From: SIG673 sp045638685
Lineage (GTDB): Bacteria > Bacillota > Clostridia > Oscillospirales > CAG-272
Length of the DNA: 64,000 nt
Assembly: GCA_045638685.1 (NCBI GenBank)
Contig: JAZUBT010000003.1
Coordinates: 1-64,000 of the forward strand
Reading direction: 5' to 3'
Made by a program: the position numbers and the translations under genes
In this document: positions 33,708-43,864 of the stretch, one piece after another
Position numbering within the stretch: the stretch's first letter is position 1
How the letters are laid out: every line of letters starts with the position of its first letter
The notes under the pieces: model-generated
What the model was told of the DNA's origin: nothing
Database searches by the model: none
What the model saw: the letters and a program-made list of their open reading frames with translations, nothing else

Positions 33708-34975
33708 TTTCTTACCTCTATGGAATTTGCGTGAGCGGTAAGTCCTTCCGCCTTTGCAAATCTTATAACGTCGTCTGCCGCCTTCGTGAGCGCCTCCTTT
33801 GAGTAATAGAGGTAGCTCGACTTCTTTACAAAGCTATCAACCGAAAGCGCCGAGGAAAATCTCGCCGTTCCGTTTGTGGGTAAAACGTGGTTAGGGCCGG
33901 CATAATAGTCTCCGAGAGGCTCGGGGGAGTTTTCGCCAAGGAACACGGAGCCTGCGTTTCTTATCTTTCCGAGAAGCTCGAAGGGGTTTGAAGTCATAAG
34001 CTCAAGGTGCTCGGGGGCAATCTTATCGGAAATCTCCGCCGCCTCGTCAAGGTTGTCCATTATTACCGCTGAACCGTAGGAAGAAAGGGATTTCTTAATA
34101 ATCTCCGCTCTCGAAAGGTAGGTAATCTGCTTTTCTATCTCCTTCTGAACGTCATTTACAAGCTTTTCCGATGTGGTTACAAGTATAGACGCCGCTATCG
34201 GATCGTGCTCCGCCTGACTCATAAAATCAGCCGCCACGTAAGCGGGGTTTGCTTTCTCGTCAGCTATAACAAGAACCTCGCTCGGTCCCGCAAACATATC
34301 TATATCAACCGTACCCGCAACAAGTCTCTTTGCAGTGGCAACGAATATATTGCCGGGGCCTACTATTTTATCGACCGCCGGTATGCTTTCCGTTCCGTAG
34401 GCAAGCGCCGCTACCGCCTGCGCGCCTCCGACGGTTACTATATCCTCAACTCCGGCAAGAGATGCCGCGTATATAACCGCGGGGTTAATTCCCTCTGCCT
34501 TCGGAGGCGTTACCATTACGATACTTTCAACTCCCGCTACCTTTGCGGGTATCGCGTTCATAAGTACGGACGAGGGATACGCCGCCGTGCCACCGGGAAC
34601 GTAAAGTCCTACTCTCTTAAGAGGCAGAATACGCTGCCCCATTATTTTTCCGTCTCTGTTATCGATCCAGCTTTCGGATTTCTGTTTTTCGTGGAAGGCA
34701 AAAATATTTTCCGCCGCGCGCTTCATCGCCTCTTTAAGCTCGACGGGAACCTTTGCTATTGCCTCCGCCTTCTCCTCCTCGCTTATGCGGAGTGAGGAAA
34801 GCTTTACCTTATCTATCTTTTCGCTATATTCAAAAAGCGCACCGTCTCCCCTCGCTTTAACCTCTGCGAGAATGCCTTTGACTATCTTTTCAACCTCTGC
34901 GTTATCACTGTCGGCTCTTTTCTTCAAAAGCTCGATAAGAGAGCCTACCGTTTCCTTTGTATAAACCTTAAACAT
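33704..34975 (-). CDS. hisD: Histidinol dehydrogenase
   Basis: A 423-residue zinc-dependent NAD enzyme performing the last two oxidations of histidine synthesis. Recognisable: QRILPLKRVGLYVPGGTAAYPSS, VGGAQAVAALAYGTESIPAVDKIVGPGN, DMFAGPSEVLVIAD and MSQAEHDPIAAS with the zinc/catalytic residues, and IAPEHLEL with the catalytic Glu-His pair. GGAG precedes ATG 34975. Size is usual. It couples to hisC through an ATGA overlap. Confidence 0.97.
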   Translation of the reverse strand: MFKVYTKETVGSLIELLKKRADSDNAEVEKIVKGILAEVKARGDGALFEYSEKIDKVKLSSLRISEEEKAEAIAKVPVELKEAMKRAAENIFAFHEKQKSESWIDNRDGKIMGQRILPLKRVGLYVPGGTAAYPSSVLMNAIPAKVAGVESIVMVTPPKAEGINPAVIYAASLAGVEDIVTVGGAQAVAALAYGTESIPAVDKIVGPGNIFVATAKRLVAGTVDIDMFAGPSEVLVIADEKANPAYVAADFMSQAEHDPIAASILVTTSEKLVNDVQKEIEKQITYLSRAEIIKKSLSSYGSAVIMDNLDEAAEISDKIAPEHLELMTSNPFELLGKIRNAGSVFLGENSPEPLGDYYAGPNHVLPTNGTARFSSALSVDSFVKKSSYLYYSKEALTKAADDVIRFAKAEGLTAHANSIEVRK

Positions 34976-35010
34976 TTTTTCTCCATTCTACTGTCATCGT
35001 GGCAGCACAC

Positions 35011-35093
35011 AAATTTTAAACGTTTCTTTTATTTTAGCGAAAGCTTCTGACAAAATTTTAAACGCTTCTTTTAACTTAGTGAAGGCTTCTGAC
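35011..35093. repeat. Two tandem 41-base repeats between hisG and hisD
   Basis: Copies at 35011-35051 and 35053-35093 share AAATTTTAAACG, CTTCTTTTA and CTTCTGAC blocks with about four mismatches, at a period of 42 bases. They lie in the 133-base gap between hisG and hisD. No hairpin with a T-run is formed, so they are not a terminator. Confidence 0.7.
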
Positions 35094-35108
35094 AAAACAT
35101 TACGCGTT

Positions 35109-35747
35109 TTATTTTCTTTCCGCCTTAACAACCTCGCCGAGCGCTCCTATAAGAGTATCAAACTCCAACTTTTTCATCTTTATACTTGAAATGTTAGCGA
35201 TAAATCTTGCGGAAATCTCGGCAACATCCTCGTAAACCTCAAGTCCGTTGGCTTTAAGCGTAGAGCCCGTTTCAACTATATCCACTATCGCGTCCGAAAG
35301 CTGAAGTATCGGGGCAAGCTCAACGCTTCCCTCGATTTTAACCACCTCAACGTCAACACCCTTGCCGTCAAAATAGTCCTTTGTAACGCTCGGATATTTC
35401 GATGCGATTATCTTATGTCCGTATCCGTCGTAAAAGTTCTTTCCCTTTACTCCGGCAAGCGCGAAACGGCATTTTCCAAATTCAAGGTCAAGAAGCTCGT
35501 ATATGGAAGCCTTAGCCTCCATTATGGTATCCTCTCCGACTATACCGCCGTCGCATACGCCGTGCTCAACGTAGGTTATAACGTCTGCCGCTTTTGCCAG
35601 AACGACCTCGATATCCTCGCCTACCTTAAAAAGCAGCTTTCTTCCCTTTTTATCTTCATCAAGCTCCGAAACGTCGTACCCAGCCTTAGCGAGATATTCC
35701 AGAGCCTTTTTCTCAATTCTTCCCTTTGTAAGAGCAAGTCTTAACAT
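35109..35747 (-). CDS. hisG: ATP phosphoribosyltransferase, catalytic subunit (short form)
   Basis: A 212-residue HisG, the short type that lacks the regulatory C-terminal domain and needs HisZ; hisZ is indeed the next gene upstream. It shows RLALTKGRIEKKALEYL at the start, DGGIVGEDTIMEA, and the PRPP-loop IVDIVETGSTLKANGL. I chose ATG 35747 because GAGGAAAAG is well spaced there and family members begin MLRLALTKGR; an in-frame ATG at 35786 is unlikely. It commits ATP and PRPP to histidine synthesis. Confidence 0.96.
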   Translation of the reverse strand: MLRLALTKGRIEKKALEYLAKAGYDVSELDEDKKGRKLLFKVGEDIEVVLAKAADVITYVEHGVCDGGIVGEDTIMEAKASIYELLDLEFGKCRFALAGVKGKNFYDGYGHKIIASKYPSVTKDYFDGKGVDVEVVKIEGSVELAPILQLSDAIVDIVETGSTLKANGLEVYEDVAEISARFIANISSIKMKKLEFDTLIGALGEVVKAERK

Positions 35748-35826
35748 TTTTTCTTTTCCTCTCTGCGGATTTTTGAGTTTTGACACGTAAAAGCCTAAAA
35801 ACAGCCGTTTACCGCGTCCTGTCTTT

Positions 35827-36978
35827 TTATTTCAGACGGATTATTTTCTTTTCACCGCTTTCAAAAACGATAAGCGCTCGCGCACCGTTCCTGCTTGCGT
35901 ATTCAAGGTTTTCCTTTTCTCCGCTTATATGCGAAAGAACGGCGTCATCCACCGAGCTTACGTAGCTTAACGCGTCCTTAAAGCTAACCTCGTCAAACAT
36001 AACCAGCTCTCCGAGGCCCTTTTTCTCCGGTGGAGACTTACGGATAAGCGTTTCGGCTACCTCGCTTATATTTACGCCAAATCCGGTAGCGGGAATGTTA
36101 CTTGCAAATTTACTGATAAGTGTGTCGTATCTGCCGCCCGCAAGAACAGGCACGCTTGCTCCGTCCATATATCCTCTGAAAACACATCCCGTGTAGTAAT
36201 CAAGGGAATGAACTATTCCGAGGTCAATCATTATTTTATCCTTGTATCCTGCCTCACAGAGCGCGCCGTACAGCTTTTCAAGATAGAAAAGCGACTCCAT
36301 AGCCTTTTCGTTACCCGCCGCAAGTATCTCCGCTTCCTTAAAGACCTCCTCGCCTCCAAAAAGGAAGGGGATCTTTTTTATTGCGTGAAGCCCCGAAATC
36401 TTATTTACGTCCTTTGCTTCAACGAGACGTCTTATTTTTTCCGCCTCGCCCTCTCCGAGAGAGCATTCGGAAATAAGTGCGTTATAAAAGCCGACGTGTC
36501 CAAGCTCAAGCTTATAATCGTCGCTTATCTTTCCGAGCGTTTCAATAGCGGTAATAAGGCAGACAAGGTCGCTCTGGAGTCCGCCGCAGCCGAGTATCTC
36601 AACTCCGCTCTGCGCTATCTCGCTCTTTCTTCCCTTATTTCCGTAGCTAAGTCTATAAACCTTCTGGTGGTAAAACAGCTTTGTAGGAATATGCTCCGAA
36701 AGTCTCGACGCCGCCGCTCTCGCTATCGGTGTCGTGTTATCCGCGCGAAGCACTAAAAGACGGCCGTCGGGAGAGGTAAGCTTATACATCTCCTCCTGCC
36801 CCATTGTGCTCCCCGTTTCAAAAACGTCATAATATTCGATAGCGGGCGTCATTATCTCGGAAAAGCCTCTTTTAACGTAAAGCTCGGTAAGGCGGTTTTC
36901 AAGGCTTCTGAAAAGCTCCGCTTCCCCGAACATTATATCCCTCGTTCCGTTTGGTATATTTCTGATATTTCCGGACAT
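35827..36978 (-). CDS. hisZ: ATP phosphoribosyltransferase regulatory subunit
   Basis: A 383-residue paralogue of histidyl-tRNA synthetase without the anticodon-binding domain. GTRDIMFGEAELFRSLE and VLRADNTTPIARAAASRLS correspond to synthetase motifs 1-2, and YYTGCVFRGYMDG and VLAGGRYDTLISKF to the later core. It forms a hetero-complex with short HisG and mediates histidine feedback. It is the first his gene, with AAAGGAG before ATG 36978, 150 bases after the polC stop. That gap has no clear promoter or terminator, so read-through from polC is possible. Confidence 0.94.
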   Translation of the reverse strand: MSGNIRNIPNGTRDIMFGEAELFRSLENRLTELYVKRGFSEIMTPAIEYYDVFETGSTMGQEEMYKLTSPDGRLLVLRADNTTPIARAAASRLSEHIPTKLFYHQKVYRLSYGNKGRKSEIAQSGVEILGCGGLQSDLVCLITAIETLGKISDDYKLELGHVGFYNALISECSLGEGEAEKIRRLVEAKDVNKISGLHAIKKIPFLFGGEEVFKEAEILAAGNEKAMESLFYLEKLYGALCEAGYKDKIMIDLGIVHSLDYYTGCVFRGYMDGASVPVLAGGRYDTLISKFASNIPATGFGVNISEVAETLIRKSPPEKKGLGELVMFDEVSFKDALSYVSSVDDAVLSHISGEKENLEYASRNGARALIVFESGEKKIIRLK

Positions 36979-37128
36979 ATCTGTCTCCTTTGTGTCGATT
37001 GTTTTACTCGTGATGTGTTGACAAAATTAGCGCAAATCAAATTTTAGCTTCTTCTTTTTCGCCGCTTTTCAAAAAGATATGGAAAATCTTTAGGTCAGCT
37101 TCACTTCGCACACATCATAATCTGTTGT

Positions 37129-40100
37129 TTAGAAAAACCTCATCTGGTTGGTATCGTTAAGACCGTCAAGAACGTGATTTCTTTTAAGTATTTCGATATG
37201 AGTTTTGGAAATCTTGCTCTTTTGTGCAAGCTCCTCTACCGAGAATATCTCGCCCTCTGCCGCAACGGCCTCTATGCTTTCCGCCGCCTTAACGCCAAGC
37301 CCCGGAAGCACCGAGAACGGTATTCTTATCTTGTCTCCGTCCGGCTCGAAAATCTTTGCCTTTGACTTGTAAAGGTCAACGGGCAGGAAGCTAAAGCCTC
37401 GGGCGTAAAATTCCACGACGAGCTGCCATATCGGAATCATATCCTTTTCCGCCGCCGTCGCCTCTTTACCCTTGTCATTTATCTCTTTTATCTGATTTCT
37501 TACGTATTCCTTTCCGCGAATGGCTATTTCACCGTCAAATCCGCCGGGAGCAACGGTAAACATTGCCGCGTAGAAGGCTATCGGGTGGTAAACCTTATAC
37601 CAACCGAGTCTTATCGCGGAAATATCATAAGCAACCGCGTGCGCCTTCGGGAACATGTATTCGATTTTATTACAGGAATCTATGTACCATTCGGGGACGT
37701 TATGCTCTCGCATTATAGCTATCATTTCGGGAGTTAAAAATTTATTTTTCTTACGTACCGTCTCCATTATGTTGAATGCATCGCCCGGGGGAAGTCCCGC
37801 ATGAATAAGATAAACCATTATAGAGTCTCTTGTTCCGACACATTCGGATATGGTACAGGTTCCGCTTGCTATTAAGTCCTTTGCGTTTCCGAGCCAAACT
37901 CCCGTTCCGTGAGAGAGTCCCGAAATCTGAAGCAGGTCGGAAAAGGTCTTCGGCTGGGCATCTATAAGCATCTGACGTACGAATGACGTGCCAAGCTCGG
38001 GAAGTCCAAACGTTCCCGTCTCTGAGTCAATCTCCTCCGGCGTTACTCCGAGCGGCTCGGGGGAAAGCAGTAAATCGTAAACCTTTCTGTCGTTCATGGG
38101 AACGTCCGCAATTTTTACTCCGGAAAAGCGCTCCATATATACGTACTTGGTCGGCACATCGTGTCCGAGGCAGTCAAGCTTAAGTATGGTATCGTGCAGA
38201 TGGTTAAAATCGAAGTGGGTAGTAACGATAGTGGAGTTAGGATCGTCCGCGGGATGCTGAACGGGGGTAAAATCGTATATCTCGTATTCGTGCGGAATAA
38301 CGACTATTCCTCCGGGGTGCTGGCCCGTAGTTCTCTTTACTCCTACGCAGCCGTTTGCAAGTCGCTGCGCCTCGGCTTTATTGAGATTTTTACCCGTCTC
38401 CTCCATATACTTTTTGACAAAACCGAAGGCGGTTTTATCGGCAAGCGAGCCAAGCGTTCCCGCGCGGAAAACATTTTCCGCTCCGAAAAGAACCTCGCAG
38501 TATTTATGCGCGTCCGCCTGAACGTCTCCCGAAAAGTTAAGGTCAATATCGGGTGATTTTTCACCCTTAAACCCGAGGAAGGTCTCAAACGGTATTTCGT
38601 GTCCGTCGCAGATGTATCTCGTTCCGCATTTCGGGCAGTCCTTATCGGGAAGGTCGAAGCCTGAGCCAACCTCACCCTTTTCAAAGAACTCACTATTCCG
38701 ACATTTCGGGCAACGGTAATGCGGCGGCAGTGGGTTAACCTCGGAAACTCCCGCCATAGTCGCGACAAATGACGAACCGACCGATCCTCGCGAACCGACG
38801 AGATAGCCTTTGCTTTCGCTGTTTGCGATAAGCTTCTGCGCAATCATATAAAGAACGGCAAAGCCGTTTTCTATAATCGGTGTCAGCTCTCTGTTAAGCC
38901 TGTCCTCAACGACCTTGGGAAGCTCGTCCCCATACCATTCGTGCGCACGCTTCCAGCATATCTCCTGAAGCTCCTCGGGAGCGCCCTCTATCTTCGGAGT
39001 ATAGCTTCCCTTCGGTATAGGTAAAATATCTCCGTCTATCATATCGGCAACTTTATTTGTGTTTTCAACTACGACCTCAAATGCCTTTTCCTCTCCGAGA
39101 TAATCAAATTCCTTTAACATCTCCTCGGTGGTTCTGAAATAAAGACCGCTGTCTCTGTCAGCGTCGGCATATTTGCCGTGGTTAAGTATCTGACGGTATA
39201 TCTCGTCCTCGGGGTTAAGGAAATGCGAGTCGCAGGTAGCGCAGACCGGCTTTCCGAGCTCCTCTCCGAGTGCTACTATCTTACGGTTAAAGTTACGGAG
39301 TGTTTCAAACCCCTCCGCGCTGTAATCGCCGAGAGGCGGGTAACCTCCGTCGGCGTTCTTGCCTATCATAAACGCGTTATTGCAGAGCGGCTGTATTTCA
39401 AGATAATCGTAATATTCCGCTATCTTTTTAAGCTCCTCGTCGGGCTTGTTTTCAACTACCGCGCGGAAAAGCTCGCCGGCCTCACACGCCGAGCCGACAA
39501 TAATACCCTCGCGGTATTCATTAAGCAGCGTTTTAGGCACACGGGCGTTGTAATAGTAATAGTCAAGGTAGCTCCTTGAAACTATTTTATAGAGATTTTT
39601 CAGTCCTGCCTGCGTTTTTGCGAGCAGTATGCAGTGATACGTGTTTTTTATCTTTTTGGGATCGGAGCGATCTGCCATCGTTCTTGACATAGAGGCAATA
39701 TCGGTTATTCCGTCCTCTTTAAGCTTAAGGCACATACGGTGGAATATTTCCGCCGTTATTTCCGCGTCGTCCGATGCTCTGTGATGGTGGAAATCCGGAA
39801 GCTTAAAGTATTCCTTTAATGCGTCAAGATTATGCTTTTTCAGATCGTCGTTGACAAATCTCGACATCGCAAGCGTGTCAAGATACGTAGCCTTAAACGG
39901 AATACCGCACTGGTTACACGCCGTTCTGATAAATCCGGTGTCAAAAGAGGCGTTATGTGCGACAAGCATTGTGTCTCCGCAAAACTGAAGAAATTTGGTA
40001 AGCGCTTCCTTTATCTTCGGCGCGCCCTTTACCATGTCGTCGGTTATAGACGTAAGCTCTACTATTTCGTCGGGAATAGACGTTTCGGGATCAACGAAGG

Positions 40101-41508
40101 TGTCGAATTTATCTATAATCCTTCCGTCCTTACATCTTACCGCGCCTATCTCGATTATTTTATCGGTAACCGAGGAAAGTCCCGTCGTTTCTATATCGAA
40201 AACGGTAAACTCGTCGCTGAGCGAGCACTCCTTGTCCCCGAAAACCGCCTTCGCGGTATCGTCAACAAGATATACCTCAACGCCGTATATAACCTTTATT
40301 CCACCGCCCATTTTTTTAAGCGACTCCATAGCGGGCGGAAACGCCTGAAGGTTTGAATGGTCGGTTATCGCTACCGCGGGATGTCCGAATGCCTTTGCAA
40401 GCTTAAGCACCGCCTTCGGCTCCGAAAGCGCGTCCATCTGCGAAAGCTGGGTATGTAGGTGAAGCTCTACCCTTTTCTTTTCGGCGGTATCCTTTCTTGT
40501 AGGAAGGGATTTTACCTCAAAAATGCTATACGGCTGGAACTCGTTTCCTCCCGAAAACTTGTCCTCTGCCATCATTCCCCTCATTATTACCGAGGGGCAG
40601 CCGGAGATCGTATCGTAAAGCTTTTTTCCCTCTCCTATCTCCATTATAAGCTTACAGGGGAGAGACGCTTCGTTGTTGGTTATACCAAAGGAAAGAATAA
40701 GCTTTTTTCCTCTGCCAACCTCCTTGCTTTCCATAGGGAAAAGCTTTCCTATTACGGTTTTTATTTTTCTGTCAAGCGCCCCTGATTTATCTATATCGTC
40801 AAGGCTCTTTATTTCACATTCTTCTCCGAACAAAAGCTTCGGCTCGCTTATATCAAAGCGCATTTTTCCGCTGTCAACCGTCTTTTCGTCAAGCACTCTC
40901 GTTCCGAGACATTCCCTCATTACCGATGCGCTTTCGGGAACGGTGGCCGTTACACGATGCTCGTCCGCCTCTGCCTTGCGCTGAATTTCGCTCATGCGAC
41001 TCTCCAGCTTTTCCGCTTTTTCTCTGTCTCTTTTTATTTCCACCTTATAGTCAAGGTCAAATTCGTCCTTTAAAATTTCGGAAGCGGTAAGCGGGGTTCT
41101 CTCGTCGTTCATTATACCTATGCTTCCGTTTGAAAAGCCTATTCTGATTTCAACGCGAGCGTTTATGTTATCAACGGTGTAGTCGTAATCGTAGAAAAAG
41201 CCCTTTGCTACGGCGCATCTGAATTCAAGCTCCGACATAAGCTCGTCTATGTACGCATCTCTGAAAAGCTCTTTTCCGTAATGGGTAATGACGTGAACGA
41301 AGTTCAGTCCGTAAGCCTCTCTTATCCCGTTTTCAAGACGTCTTATATCCGCCTTCTTATATATTCTCGGGAAATCGGCTTTTATTACCATTATTTTACG
41401 CTGCTTATCTACTTTACAGGTATATTTACCCGCCGAGTCGAGTATTTCACCCTGAATCGACGACGGCTCGTATCTTTTCAGCAGCTCGCGAAGTGTTTTT
41501 TCCGCCAT
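37129..41508 (-). CDS. polC: DNA polymerase III alpha subunit, Gram-positive PolC type
   Basis: A 1459-residue replicative polymerase. The N-terminal domain is followed by an OB fold (~residues 220-345) and a PHP domain starting RVELHLHTQLSQMDALSEP (~347). The latter is interrupted by the 3'-5' exonuclease (TVFDIETTGLSSVTDKIIEIGAV at ~436; later HNASFDTGF) and resumes after it. The polymerase core has the zinc-binding CPKC...CPKCG pair and the catalytic SPDIDLNFSGD. It ends with fingers and helix-hairpin-helix regions. The PHP/exonuclease insertion is diagnostic of PolC over DnaE. It is the last gene of the canonical pyrH-to-polC order. GGAAAGGGG precedes ATG 41508. Confidence 0.98.
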   Translation of the reverse strand: MAEKTLRELLKRYEPSSIQGEILDSAGKYTCKVDKQRKIMVIKADFPRIYKKADIRRLENGIREAYGLNFVHVITHYGKELFRDAYIDELMSELEFRCAVAKGFFYDYDYTVDNINARVEIRIGFSNGSIGIMNDERTPLTASEILKDEFDLDYKVEIKRDREKAEKLESRMSEIQRKAEADEHRVTATVPESASVMRECLGTRVLDEKTVDSGKMRFDISEPKLLFGEECEIKSLDDIDKSGALDRKIKTVIGKLFPMESKEVGRGKKLILSFGITNNEASLPCKLIMEIGEGKKLYDTISGCPSVIMRGMMAEDKFSGGNEFQPYSIFEVKSLPTRKDTAEKKRVELHLHTQLSQMDALSEPKAVLKLAKAFGHPAVAITDHSNLQAFPPAMESLKKMGGGIKVIYGVEVYLVDDTAKAVFGDKECSLSDEFTVFDIETTGLSSVTDKIIEIGAVRCKDGRIIDKFDTFVDPETSIPDEIVELTSITDDMVKGAPKIKEALTKFLQFCGDTMLVAHNASFDTGFIRTACNQCGIPFKATYLDTLAMSRFVNDDLKKHNLDALKEYFKLPDFHHHRASDDAEITAEIFHRMCLKLKEDGITDIASMSRTMADRSDPKKIKNTYHCILLAKTQAGLKNLYKIVSRSYLDYYYYNARVPKTLLNEYREGIIVGSACEAGELFRAVVENKPDEELKKIAEYYDYLEIQPLCNNAFMIGKNADGGYPPLGDYSAEGFETLRNFNRKIVALGEELGKPVCATCDSHFLNPEDEIYRQILNHGKYADADRDSGLYFRTTEEMLKEFDYLGEEKAFEVVVENTNKVADMIDGDILPIPKGSYTPKIEGAPEELQEICWKRAHEWYGDELPKVVEDRLNRELTPIIENGFAVLYMIAQKLIANSESKGYLVGSRGSVGSSFVATMAGVSEVNPLPPHYRCPKCRNSEFFEKGEVGSGFDLPDKDCPKCGTRYICDGHEIPFETFLGFKGEKSPDIDLNFSGDVQADAHKYCEVLFGAENVFRAGTLGSLADKTAFGFVKKYMEETGKNLNKAEAQRLANGCVGVKRTTGQHPGGIVVIPHEYEIYDFTPVQHPADDPNSTIVTTHFDFNHLHDTILKLDCLGHDVPTKYVYMERFSGVKIADVPMNDRKVYDLLLSPEPLGVTPEEIDSETGTFGLPELGTSFVRQMLIDAQPKTFSDLLQISGLSHGTGVWLGNAKDLIASGTCTISECVGTRDSIMVYLIHAGLPPGDAFNIMETVRKKNKFLTPEMIAIMREHNVPEWYIDSCNKIEYMFPKAHAVAYDISAIRLGWYKVYHPIAFYAAMFTVAPGGFDGEIAIRGKEYVRNQIKEINDKGKEATAAEKDMIPIWQLVVEFYARGFSFLPVDLYKSKAKIFEPDGDKIRIPFSVLPGLGVKAAESIEAVAAEGEIFSVEELAQKSKISKTHIEILKRNHVLDGLNDTNQMRFF

Positions 41509-41564
41509 AGCCTTTTCCCCTTTCCTTTGTTTTCTAAGTTAACTGTTTCCTGATCGCTTTACGC

Positions 41565-42629
41565 TTACATTCGGTTTATTTCTTCAATAAGCGTGTCTAT
41601 TATTTTATCTTCCGGTATCTTTCTTATTATTTCGCCCTTTTTTATGAGAAGCGCCTCGCCTTTACCGCCGGCAATTCCTATATCCGCCTCTCTCGCCTCG
41701 CCCGGACCGTTTACAACACAGCCCATAAGCGCTACTTTAAGTACAGTCTTTGTCGTTATTTCGTTTTCTCTCGCCTCAAATTCCTTAACGAGCGATATTA
41801 AATCAATAGCTGTTCTTCCGCAGGTGGGACATGAAACCAGATTAATTCCGTTTTTTCCGTATCCTACCGCTTTTAATATGTTTCTCGCCGCTTCTATCTC
41901 CTTTACGGGATTATCGGTAAGCGAAACCCTTACCGTATCCCCTATTCCCTCGGAAAGAAGGGCGCCGATACCTATCGCGCTTTTCAGCGTTCCTATTTTT
42001 TCACTGCCCGCCTCGGTAACTCCGATATGCAGCGGATAATCACAGCTTTCAGCCAAAATCTTATTTGCCGCTATCATATCCACGGGGTTTGATGCTTTTA
42101 TGGAAATCACGGTATCGTAAAAGTCAAATTTTTCAAGAAGCGACGCGTGATAAAGCGCACTTTCCGCAAGTGCCTCGGGCGTGGGAGAGCCGTGCTTTTC
42201 AAGTATCTCCTTTTCAAGAGATCCGGAGTTAACTCCTATTCTTATCGGCAGTCCGTTTCTTCTGCAAGCCTTTACTACCTCTTTAACTCTGTCGTCTGCG
42301 CCGATATTACCGGGATTTATTCGAATCTTATCCGCTCCCGCCTCTGCGCATTCAATAGCTATTTTGTAATCAAAATGTATATCCGCGACAAGCGGCATTG
42401 TAACTCCCGCTTCCTTTGAAAGCGCGAAAACCTTAGCCGCCGATTTTTCGGGTACGGCAAATCTGAATATATCGCAGCCCGCCTCCTGAAGGGAAAGTGC
42501 CTGTTTTACGCAGGCGTCCGTATCGTAAGCCGAGGTGTTTGCCATAGACTGAACGGTTATCGGACTATCGCCCCCTATAAAGAGAGAGCCTACCTTTACC
42601 GCCCTCGTTTGTCTTCTTTTTATAATCAT
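41565..42629 (-). CDS. ispG: 4-hydroxy-3-methylbut-2-enyl diphosphate synthase
   Basis: A 354-residue Fe-S enzyme of the MEP isoprenoid pathway (also called GcpE). The N-terminal TIM barrel shows VGSLFIGGDSPITVQSMANT, VADIHFDYKIA and RINPGNIG. The C-terminal domain carries the 4Fe-4S ligands in LVSCPTCGRT and MGCVVNGPGEAREADIG. In many Clostridia this gene takes the place proS holds in Bacillus, between rseP and polC, as here. It works with dxr in the same cluster. Confidence 0.97.
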   Translation of the reverse strand: MIIKRRQTRAVKVGSLFIGGDSPITVQSMANTSAYDTDACVKQALSLQEAGCDIFRFAVPEKSAAKVFALSKEAGVTMPLVADIHFDYKIAIECAEAGADKIRINPGNIGADDRVKEVVKACRRNGLPIRIGVNSGSLEKEILEKHGSPTPEALAESALYHASLLEKFDFYDTVISIKASNPVDMIAANKILAESCDYPLHIGVTEAGSEKIGTLKSAIGIGALLSEGIGDTVRVSLTDNPVKEIEAARNILKAVGYGKNGINLVSCPTCGRTAIDLISLVKEFEARENEITTKTVLKVALMGCVVNGPGEAREADIGIAGGKGEALLIKKGEIIRKIPEDKIIDTLIEEINRM

Positions 42630-42645
42630 ATCAGTTTACGTTCCT

Positions 42646-43695
42646 TTAAGAAAATATCATAAAGACGTCTTTAAAAGCTACTATAACCACTAACCCGAGC
42701 AGAATAAGCATTCCTACTCCGTTAACCGTCGCTTCAACATCCTTTGGAAGAGGCTTTCTTCTTATCGCCTCAATAATTAGAAACAAAAGCCTTCCGCCGT
42801 CAAGCGCGGGAATGGGAAGCAGGTTAAATATTCCGAGATTCATCGCAAGAAGTACTGTCAGCGTAAGCAGTGTTGATGGGCCTACCTTCGCCGCCTGACC
42901 TATCGCCTCGCCTACTCCTATCGGTCCCGAAACCTCCTTAAATCCGTACCGCCCCGATAAAAGCCCTTTAATCGAATCAAATATCTGCACGATGGAATTC
43001 AGGCTGCCGTAAAAGGTGTGCTTTAACGTGCTACCGAGATTTTTGGGCTCAACCTTAAAATAGAAGTTACGGACTCCGTAAACAACGCCGCCGCTCTCCG
43101 CGGTTGGAAACGCCACGTTCTCTATAACCTTTTTCTCCCCGTTTCTTATTACGGTTACGTTAACCGGTCTGCCGCCCTCGTTAAATATGGCGTATGAAAC
43201 CTCGTCCGCTATGTGAACTCTGTCTCCGTTTATTTTAATTATTTTGTCGCCGGACTTAAGTCCGCCGTATTCCGTAGGGTATTCCGTCATACCCTCGCTC
43301 TTTACGAAAACGTCAATTACGTTTGATGCGTAGTTTTTAGTCGTAAGAACTATTACCGACATAATAATAAAGCCAAGGAGTATATTCATAAATGCTCCCG
43401 ACACTATTATTATCATTCTCTGCCAGACCGGCTTTGCGCAGAACGCGTCCTCGCTGCCCGATTCTCCGTCCTCGCCCTCCATACTGTTATATCCGCCTAT
43501 CGGAAGGAGACGCAGAGTATAAAGAGTACCGCTTTTTTTACCTTTACGCGAAAAAAGCTTCGGCCCCATACCTATCGCGAACTCGTTTACACGGACGCCG
43601 AATATTCTTGCGGCTAAAAAATGTCCGAGCTCGTGGACGAATATAAGAACGCCAAAGACTATCACGGTTATCAGAAAAACCTTAACTGTTTCCAT
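42646..43695 (-). CDS. rseP: Site-2-type intramembrane zinc metalloprotease (RseP/RasP)
   Basis: A 349-residue membrane protease. The zinc motif VHELGHFLAARI lies in the first span (~residues 21-32). A PDZ domain sits around 125-200 (GGLKSGDKIIKINGDRV). The second metal motif NLGIFNLLPIPALDGGRL is near 285, followed by a final span. In Gram-positives this protease cuts anti-sigma factors and leftover signal peptides in the membrane. AAAGGAG precedes ATG 43695. It lies between dxr and ispG, as usual. Confidence 0.95.
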   Translation of the reverse strand: METVKVFLITVIVFGVLIFVHELGHFLAARIFGVRVNEFAIGMGPKLFSRKGKKSGTLYTLRLLPIGGYNSMEGEDGESGSEDAFCAKPVWQRMIIIVSGAFMNILLGFIIMSVIVLTTKNYASNVIDVFVKSEGMTEYPTEYGGLKSGDKIIKINGDRVHIADEVSYAIFNEGGRPVNVTVIRNGEKKVIENVAFPTAESGGVVYGVRNFYFKVEPKNLGSTLKHTFYGSLNSIVQIFDSIKGLLSGRYGFKEVSGPIGVGEAIGQAAKVGPSTLLTLTVLLAMNLGIFNLLPIPALDGGRLLFLIIEAIRRKPLPKDVEATVNGVGMLILLGLVVIVAFKDVFMIFS

Positions 43696-43864
43696 TAAGT
43701 ACTCCTTTTGCCTGGGTATTACTATCTAAAAAATTTACGAAGTTTAATTGTTCTCTACAAAATCACGTTCCCGTCTCGGCGGTGAGTATAAATTCTTTTC
43801 GCAAAGTATTTCTCACAAAGCCTACGGGTTTCAATCTGAAAATCGGATTTTGCAAAACAAAAAT

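Noticed and set aside
37010..37060. TTGACA-like box on the plus strand between hisZ and polC
   Set aside because: It faces polC in antisense, and no -10 box stands at the right distance.
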